Origin: Stramenopiles sp. TOSAG23-3
Lineage: Eukaryota; Sar
DNA length: 10,394 nucleotides
Direction of reading: 5' to 3'
Assembly: GCA_900128585.1 (NCBI GenBank)
Contig: LT642823.1
Location: 1 to 10,394 of the forward strand
This document shows positions 4,693 to 10,394 of this stretch, piece after piece. The notes under the pieces were generated by a model. The model worked only from the letters and a program-made list of their open reading frames with translations, had not been told where the DNA came from and searched no databases. A program made the position numbers and the translations under genes. The stretch's first letter is position 1. Each line of letters opens with the position of its first letter.

Positions 4693-7272
4693 ATGTTTAC
4701 CATCGACGAGTTCGGCGTAGTCACGCAGCCTCGGTTGAGGGGGATAGAGGCGATCAGTGCTTTGCAGGACAAGAACAGCCACGTTCCGCAAAAAAAACGA
4801 AAGTACAATTGGTCGATATCTGATGTCATAGGGGAAACGGGTCATTGGGCGCTGAAGCTGGAGAGGCAGAAACGCCGGGGAAAGGAATCCGTCCCCGATG
4901 ATTCTGCAACCTCTGGAACCAGCAACGGCAACGATGCCAAAGTAGAAACACTGGTTTTTGTCATGGACAACGTCCCGCCTGACCATAGGCTCAACCAAGA
5001 GCAGCATGACTGGCTCTGCGCTTTGTTCCAAAACGACCAGAAGTCTCCCATTTTGCCGCCGAACAAGCAGCAGCAAGGCCTGCTTCTGTCTCGCCACCCA
5101 ATGCCGCTCACGTCCCTGTTTTTCTCGTCGAGCGGGCGGGAGGAGGAACTCTTTCTCTTTGCCACAGAGCCCGTTGGGATACTGTACGTGTGGCAGTGGA
5201 CACGGTGGAGGTGGAAATTTTTGAACCGAGTCTCCCTCAATCGAGGGAACCCTGGCACGATTGTCAGAAACGCGGCATTTTTGCCGAAACAGAATATACT
5301 GGTGTGGCATTCGTCGAGCGTTCCTGCGACCAGAGATGGGGAGGGCGCTGCAGACGTGGGCAAGCCGCGCTCCGACGAGGATACCGGCTCTGCCGAGACG
5401 ATAGATGGGTCTGGCATTCTGATGACGTGCACGCTCAACGTAGAGCGAAGGGAAGTTGACGGGAAGACCCAAACGCAAATGCGAGTCGGCTACACGACCA
5501 CCCTCGGATCGATCTCGCCGGAAGTCATGCTGTGCGGCAGAACTGGGCTGTGGCTCCGCAACAAGACGCAGCTATTGCTCTGGTCGACCCGAAAGGGGGC
5601 AATCCTTCGACAGCCGCTGCCCGGCCAGCCCCTGCTTAACGTAATCCATGGCCTGAACAACAAGTTTGTGTGCCTGTTCGACGGTGGTCGTTTAGTTGCT
5701 TACGAGGACGACGCGTCCTCGACAGAAGCCAGCATCGTGGAAACGGCCTTGCCAACCCTGTCTCCGTGTCCAAAAAGTAGCAACCCCTCGGGAATAGTGT
5801 TCGCGTTTGATTGCGTCGTGGTGTTAGACGGGGAGGAGTGCCTGTTTTACGATGCCAACACTGGCGTAATGATAAGCAGCGTCTCTGTTCTAGAAGACGT
5901 CGCCCGGAAAGGGTTGTGGTCCATTGGGGGTGCGGGGTCTGCGTGTGGGCTGTGGTCGGCAGATAATATATGGTTGGTGGGGTTCCAGTTCCCCCCATCC
6001 TATGCTGCAAAGTTGGACCCGTCAAAGGTGAGCCTGGCGCAACGGCTGCACAGTGGGAAAACTACGGCGGCCAAGTTTGGGCCGTCCTCCGCGGGTACTG
6101 CCTCAAAATTTGCCCTGGAGCTCGCCTCGGAGTTGGAAAATCAAGGCGGTGGTGGGATAACAGTGTGGAAAGATCTTGACCAACGGCTTCAGAACCCGAT
6201 CCTTGCCCTGGCCTCACAAGGCATGGGCGAGAGCACGGTGCTCTCCAAGGAGCTTATTGAAGATTTCTTAAAAAAGTACAACGGGGAAGATTCTGCAGAG
6301 AATGGTGAAAACTCCCTTCAATACTTCACTCCACTGAATGCGATGATGATACCCCATATGAAGCGCATTCTCAAAACCATGGAACTGGATAGGGAAGACG
6401 AGACGCCAGACGACGAACCCAAGCTGTCGATCCTCCGCCCAGAAGAATTGTACGATAGGGTGATATTCGAAGAGAATGAGAACGATGCTAGGGAGGTACT
6501 GGAGTACCTTGAAGAAACCATGGGCATCCAGTTTGACGACGATGGTGAGATCTCTGTATTTGGACAAGGTCCCCATTTCCAATTGCTCTTGGTCCCGGAG
6601 CATTTTCCTGGGGATGGAAAGCGGAATCGAAGCCCCCCATTGTACGAATTAATGTCCCGTCTGTACTTTCGTTTTCGGTGCGACAAGCTGGAAGAGTTTG
6701 TACTGAGGGTCACGAAGCGGGCGGGCGTTGCCCCGTCCTTCAAGGCTGATAGAGTTAAAGGCGTTTACCCCCCAGAAACGGCGTACTTCCATCGTGCCAT
6801 GGAGTCGCTACCGCCGACCTTTGCTGGGGAAGAGACTGACGTCCAGTGCAAAGCGAAGGCTAGTTTAATGTATTGGGCCGGAGACCACGTGGGCGCTATT
6901 TACAGGCTTTTGAAATCCATGACGATGAAGAAAGCCATAGCGTTTGTGAAGGGCATGGTGTTTTCAAAATTAGGTCCGCCAGCGATTGGCAACGCCACTT
7001 TGATTCAGAAACAAGTGTTCGAAGAACTTTTGCTTTACCAGCTCCGCCTTGACAATGAAAAGGCGGACGACTGTGAACAAATGTACGAAGAAATTTTTGA
7101 ATTAATGCCAGAAGTTTATAGGATTACGCAATTGCTGGTGGTGTTGGAGGCGGTTGAAGAAGGCGAAGGGGAAGACGTCCCTGGCATTAAACTAAACGAT
7201 GTTTTGAAAGACAAAATGTCGCTACTGTTCGGCCGATTCGTCAGCACGCCATTGGTGTGGGGGGAGAACTGA
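4693..7272 (+). CDS. HPS6: HPS6-like protein (candidate BLOC-2 subunit)
   Basis: An 859-aa intronless protein, from ATG at 4693 to TGA. Residues about 85-435 consist of repeated short beta-strand segments with Trp-containing blades, such as LYVWQW (165-170), NILVWHSS (201-208) and QLLLWSTRKG (293-302). This suggests a WD40-like propeller. From about 490 to 850 it is predominantly helical (alpha-solenoid). That order is typical of trafficking coat and tether subunits. Compared with animal HPS6 as I remember it, several segments match in the same order: the LLLW-S-KG stretch, a DGG strand near 330, PPLYELM (648-654), and the helical run from about 720 to 820. HPS6 (about 775 aa in human) joins HPS3 and HPS5 in BLOC-2, which directs cargo from endosomes to lysosome-related organelles. 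Assignment rests on remembered family features, not a search. Alternatives are another propeller-solenoid tether. The N-terminus has a KKRK cluster at 34-37. The start context (C at -3) is weak, but the next in-frame ATG is at residue 91. Confidence 0.6.
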   Translation: MFTIDEFGVVTQPRLRGIEAISALQDKNSHVPQKKRKYNWSISDVIGETGHWALKLERQKRRGKESVPDDSATSGTSNGNDAKVETLVFVMDNVPPDHRLNQEQHDWLCALFQNDQKSPILPPNKQQQGLLLSRHPMPLTSLFFSSSGREEELFLFATEPVGILYVWQWTRWRWKFLNRVSLNRGNPGTIVRNAAFLPKQNILVWHSSSVPATRDGEGAADVGKPRSDEDTGSAETIDGSGILMTCTLNVERREVDGKTQTQMRVGYTTTLGSISPEVMLCGRTGLWLRNKTQLLLWSTRKGAILRQPLPGQPLLNVIHGLNNKFVCLFDGGRLVAYEDDASSTEASIVETALPTLSPCPKSSNPSGIVFAFDCVVVLDGEECLFYDANTGVMISSVSVLEDVARKGLWSIGGAGSACGLWSADNIWLVGFQFPPSYAAKLDPSKVSLAQRLHSGKTTAAKFGPSSAGTASKFALELASELENQGGGGITVWKDLDQRLQNPILALASQGMGESTVLSKELIEDFLKKYNGEDSAENGENSLQYFTPLNAMMIPHMKRILKTMELDREDETPDDEPKLSILRPEELYDRVIFEENENDAREVLEYLEETMGIQFDDDGEISVFGQGPHFQLLLVPEHFPGDGKRNRSPPLYELMSRLYFRFRCDKLEEFVLRVTKRAGVAPSFKADRVKGVYPPETAYFHRAMESLPPTFAGEETDVQCKAKASLMYWAGDHVGAIYRLLKSMTMKKAIAFVKGMVFSKLGPPAIGNATLIQKQVFEELLLYQLRLDNEKADDCEQMYEEIFELMPEVYRITQLLVVLEAVEEGEGEDVPGIKLNDVLKDKMSLLFGRFVSTPLVWGEN

Positions 7273-7425
7273 AAAGATGAAGAAGGAGAAGACAATGTGT
7301 CGGAATTTTTTGTCGAGGATATTTTTTTAATATGCTTTTGCTCGACTTTCAATTTTACCAAGACACAAAAGACATTAACATATGAACTTTAACCTAAAGA
7401 AACTAAGCGTGCGCCTCATCAATCT
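7273..7425. other. Convergent intergenic spacer (overlapping 3' ends)
   Basis: The HPS6-like gene (plus) and the coiled-coil gene (minus) end 153 bases apart, facing each other. Both 3' UTRs must lie here or run into the opposite gene, so the transcripts may overlap as antisense partners. It includes a T run near 7320-7330. No AATAAA is present for either strand. Nothing else is visible. Confidence 0.6.
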
Positions 7426-10161
7426 TCAATTTAACGAGACTGGTTGTGCCCGCCTGCGCGTAAACCTCATGCCTTTTGTGCTGCCGTAGTTTTCTACGCT
7501 GTCCAGTTGCAACCGTTTGTGCCTGTTGGCATTGTTTGTTCCCTGTTTTTGTCGCTGAAAAAACCGTTCTACACTTTTCCGGTGCTCGTAAAGCTCTTCA
7601 GCTTTCTCGAACAGTTGACTGCGGTGCAAAGGGGTTTCTTCGTCCGAGTCAATGTCCTCCGCTAAAATTTCCTCTTGTTTGGGAAGGACTACGAGCCGGC
7701 GCTTCGACCTCGGGCGAATAGATTTCGAGTTTGTGGCCTTTACCGTCTTCTTGATTTTCTCTTTTTCGGCAGTTGCAGCTTTTCCGCCTTCGTCACTCTC
7801 TTCGTCTTCACTCTCGGACCCTTCTTCAAGGTTTTCGTTTATCTTGTTGCGATTTTTCACGGCATTGTAAAGGGTCGACCCCTTTTGCTCTTTCTCTCTC
7901 ATCTGGTCGCGCACGTTACCCACCAATTGCCGATTGCGGGTTGCGCTGGAAAACCCTGATCGATCCCTGATCGATTGCTGTTTTGCCTCATTGGCAAGCT
8001 CCCAGCGCGTGACAATGGCAGTAATTTCGTCAATGTTGCACTCCATCTCCCCTAAGACCTTTTCGACGTTGGACTCCGAAATCCCCTCGGTCCGGAGTAA
8101 ATTGTTGACAAATTTGTTTTTTCGCTGCAGTATATCTTGGGTAACGGATCGATCCAACAATTTCATGATTGCTCCCAGCGCAGAAAAAATAGGACCAAGC
8201 AGCTTTGCGTTTGCATCGATGTCTTCTTTAAACTTGATCGTCAGCTCCTTGGCTGCTAGCTCTTGCTCGTTTAACTTTTCCATCCTCGCTTGTTTGCCCG
8301 CCTGGGTCTGTTTTTTCGATGCTCCAACTTTCCCTTCCAATGCATTTTGCTCTTGTATAAGCATGTCTTTTTCCGTTTGCAAGTCCAGCATCTGCTGCTC
8401 GCAGTGCTCCATGCGGCGGATGTAGCTGAGCTGCCTGTGCTCCATGGACACGAAATCCCTTACAAAGTCGTCCATGTCGTAGGGCGTGTTGTCTGTGGCT
8501 GTTTCCGACACTCCCCCATCGTCTGATTCCTTTTTCTCAGCTTTTTTCCTTTCCTCCAGGATCCTATTGAATGCGTTGTTCAGTTCCTCGTAGCCAAAGT
8601 CGCTCATGAGAGTTTCTGTTTTCGCGCCGACACGCGCTAGCTTCCATTTCGTAACCAGCTGCTTTCGCATGTTTTTCTTCTTTATTGCCTCTGCGTCCGG
8701 GACCCGGGCCAGCATTAACTCTACTTTGCCGCTTATTTTCCCATGAACGGTGCGACCAGGAGCGCGCCCCACCAAACTTCCGCGGCGCCCTGCCGGGACA
8801 GGCCTCCCGTCTAGCCTACTGATGGCACCGTTGTCCTTCCCTGGGTGCCACTTCGCCTTTTTGGCCCTACCGCTGGGGCCACCGCTGGTTGATGGGCGGC
8901 TGGTATTCCGGCTCCCACTCGGTCGAAAGGGCACCCCTGCCGTTGCTGGTCTTCCAGACGAATTGAACTTCTCGATCGAACCTGTCAAGTAGCGCAAAGA
9001 CATGCCATCCCGCTTGACTTTCTCAGCAAGCGCCGCTTTTTCCTCTTCTTCCTTTTCGAAGGCCCTGAGCTCCTCCTCTGTTGGTTCCACCTCCGACGCG
9101 GTGTCTGTATCGTCTTTGCCTCCTTTCCGCTTGTGCTTTTTCCTTCCCACCATATGGCCCAGCGCTTTCTGCCTCCGCACGGACGCGTTCACCTGCTTGG
9201 GCGCCACCAGCATCTGTCTGTGGGCGGCGCGGTGTTTTATTCTTTCCCGAGCTAACTTTCGCAATTTCCTGTTGTTTTCTACTGCTTCATGGTGTTCCAT
9301 CTGTTTTAGCTCCTCTATGTCGTGTTGCAAGGCGTTTATTTCGCCCTTTACGCGGCTTAGCTTGTGGTTTGCAGTAGACAATGCGTCTTGCTTGTCTTGC
9401 ACGGTGGCCACCCAGCTCATCGCGAGGACTTTTGCATTTTGTTTAATGAACCTCTTCTCGTTTATTTCGCCTTTCAACGTCGCGGCGGCGGCTGATTTTG
9501 TTCCTAACTGAACCTTCGATTTGTGAAGGCGGCTTTCCAAGGCCTGTATCACGCGGACCAAAAATCCTTCATCTTCCCGCTTGTCGGCATTGGGGGGTTC
9601 CCCACTATTTATGGACGACCCGTGCGTTTTGTAACCCCCAAAAATTTTTCGCAGTTCTTCCAGCCTTTGGTCCCCGTCCATTACCAAATGCTGCACTTTT
9701 AGCAATTCACGCTTTTCGGTCTCAATGTCTCGAATGATTTTATGGCTTTGGGAAATCAGATCGTGCAGCCTGCTCTCCTTTGTCCTCAGTTTCACCCTCT
9801 TGCCGTGCCTCGAGGAAGCACCACTGTTTGGCCGGGAGCTTGACGGATTTGCCCCCCTGAACCCGCCTTTCTTTGCCGCCAATTTGGAGGGTGAGTTAGC
9901 CAACATTAATTTTTTCGAGGTCTCGCTCAAAATCTTGCTCTCTGAAATGATGGCATGCTTTTTTGCTCTCCGAAGCTCTTCGTCTCTTGCAGCTTCTGTC
10001 TCCGCGTGGTCCTCTTCGAAGTCGTCATCTGAATAATCTTCATCGCCATAGTTGCTCAAAACGGGTTCGGAAGAAGGCCATGGCATGTCCAGTGCACTGT
10101 CTTGTGCTTCCTTGATCACGTGTGCCATAGCACCAGTGTTGTTGATTAGGTTCCTTTCCAT
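7426..10161 (-). CDS. Coiled-coil protein resembling outer dynein arm docking complex family
   Basis: A complete 911-aa, mostly helical, highly charged protein. It starts at ATG 10161 in a strong context (A at -3, G at +4) and ends with TGA; Met12 is an alternative start. Order: an acidic patch (YGDEDYSDDDFEED, 38-51), a Ser/Arg/Lys-rich linker (about 88-125), coiled coil (about 128-172 and 200-315), a basic Lys/Arg stretch (about 328-348), a Gly/Ser/Pro/Arg-rich low-complexity region (about 400-475), coiled coil (about 575-650), a conserved-looking helical block (about 645-725), an acidic patch (779-792), and a basic tail. Two segments recall the ODA1/CCDC63/CCDC114 and CCDC151 family, which anchors outer dynein arms to doublet microtubules. 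One is LESRLHKSKVQLG (208-220) followed by a Leu/Glu/Arg helix. The other is LLRTEGISESNVEKVLGEME (688-707). It is longer than the usual 500-670 aa of that family, because of the low-complexity insert and tail. No kinase or ATPase motif is present. The family call is inference from pattern; other ciliary or cytoskeletal coiled-coil proteins remain possible. Confidence 0.5.
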   Translation of the reverse strand: MERNLINNTGAMAHVIKEAQDSALDMPWPSSEPVLSNYGDEDYSDDDFEEDHAETEAARDEELRRAKKHAIISESKILSETSKKLMLANSPSKLAAKKGGFRGANPSSSRPNSGASSRHGKRVKLRTKESRLHDLISQSHKIIRDIETEKRELLKVQHLVMDGDQRLEELRKIFGGYKTHGSSINSGEPPNADKREDEGFLVRVIQALESRLHKSKVQLGTKSAAAATLKGEINEKRFIKQNAKVLAMSWVATVQDKQDALSTANHKLSRVKGEINALQHDIEELKQMEHHEAVENNRKLRKLARERIKHRAAHRQMLVAPKQVNASVRRQKALGHMVGRKKHKRKGGKDDTDTASEVEPTEEELRAFEKEEEEKAALAEKVKRDGMSLRYLTGSIEKFNSSGRPATAGVPFRPSGSRNTSRPSTSGGPSGRAKKAKWHPGKDNGAISRLDGRPVPAGRRGSLVGRAPGRTVHGKISGKVELMLARVPDAEAIKKKNMRKQLVTKWKLARVGAKTETLMSDFGYEELNNAFNRILEERKKAEKKESDDGGVSETATDNTPYDMDDFVRDFVSMEHRQLSYIRRMEHCEQQMLDLQTEKDMLIQEQNALEGKVGASKKQTQAGKQARMEKLNEQELAAKELTIKFKEDIDANAKLLGPIFSALGAIMKLLDRSVTQDILQRKNKFVNNLLRTEGISESNVEKVLGEMECNIDEITAIVTRWELANEAKQQSIRDRSGFSSATRNRQLVGNVRDQMREKEQKGSTLYNAVKNRNKINENLEEGSESEDEESDEGGKAATAEKEKIKKTVKATNSKSIRPRSKRRLVVLPKQEEILAEDIDSDEETPLHRSQLFEKAEELYEHRKSVERFFQRQKQGTNNANRHKRLQLDSVENYGSTKGMRFTRRRAQPVSLN

Positions 10162-10394
10162 TTTTCAAGTACGCCCTAATTGACCAGAGCGTGATATCAC
10201 CCAATCCTTTCAATGTCCGCAATGCTCGAAAATTCCGTAAATACAACTTTCAACCCTTGTGCCCTATGCCTTTCTTTATGCATATAATGCTTCACCGCCT
10301 TCCTTACGTAGTCTTTGAAATCTACAAATGTAACATTTCATTACTTTATACACACACGCATACCCCATTATATACCCAATCATAATTAATAAAA
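10162..10394 (-). promoter_or_regulatory. 5' flank of the coiled-coil gene
   Basis: This is the upstream region of the minus-strand gene starting at 10161. On the minus strand, TATATAAT lies at 10374-10367, about 205 bases before the ATG, and ATTATATG lies near 10288-10281. Either could be a TATA-like element, but such strings are common in AT-rich DNA. A short CA run (TACACACACGC) lies at about 10349-10359. No other gene is supported here; the plus-strand frame reaching 10385 is a low-complexity tail with no recognisable protein. Confidence 0.3.

Noticed and set aside
4612-5478. 288-aa minus-strand open frame overlapping the start of the HPS6-like gene
   Set aside because: It opens with TTG, lies antisense to a convincing coding region, and has an Arg/Pro-rich composition typical of shadow frames.
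205-7272. A functional gene cluster joining the SAM-like protein, kinase and HPS6-like protein
   Set aside because: Spacers are about 1 kb, orientations differ, and nothing in the sequences links them to one pathway.
7934-8425. 163-aa plus-strand frame antisense to the coiled-coil gene
   Set aside because: It is rich in Ser, Cys and Phe, as expected from reading a Glu/Lys-rich coiled-coil gene backwards. The same applies to the 169-aa frame at 9002-9511.

Overview
The window looks like nuclear DNA from a microbial eukaryote, probably a flagellated protist. The grounds are a classical eukaryotic TEY-type MAP kinase, a protein resembling the lysosome-related-organelle trafficking factor HPS6, and a coiled-coil protein resembling axonemal dynein docking proteins. 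All four genes are long uninterrupted frames with no visible introns. They use TAA or TGA stops, so nothing suggests a non-standard code. Genes are moderately GC-rich and sit in AT-rich, repeat-rich spacers. The kinase activation segment (TEY followed by VVTRWYRAPE) is of the type found in plants, stramenopiles and other protists rather than animal ERK1/2. A heterokont or similar alga or flagellate is my best guess, but the lineage is not proven by the sequence.

Layout: (1) 1-204, AT-rich 3' flank. (2) 205-1185, minus, an unrecognised 326-aa protein with a SAM-like helical segment. (3) 1186-2218, a spacer with a 27-bp tandem duplication and a cluster of inverted repeats. (4) 2219-3427, minus, an ERK-like MAP kinase of 402 aa. 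(5) 3428-4692, a divergent intergenic region. Its kinase-proximal part is less AT-rich and probably holds the kinase leader. The rest is very AT-rich and carries a GA-type purine tract next to a CT arm. (6) 4693-7272, plus, an 859-aa HPS6-like (BLOC-2) protein. (7) 7273-7425, a short convergent spacer. (8) 7426-10161, minus, a 911-aa coiled-coil protein resembling the outer dynein arm docking complex family. (9) 10162-10394, the 5' flank of that gene.

The genes are not an operon and do not obviously share a pathway. They fit a motile cell with MAPK signalling, endolysosomal cargo sorting and a flagellum. I found no RNA genes, transposase, CRISPR array or plasmid or viral hallmark. None of the 3' flanks contains a canonical AATAAA in the expected orientation. 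The most interesting items are the HPS6-like protein outside animals, the divergent docking-complex-like protein with a basic Gly/Ser/Arg-rich insert, and the unrecognised SAM-like protein. I see no convincing evidence for a wholly new multi-gene system.
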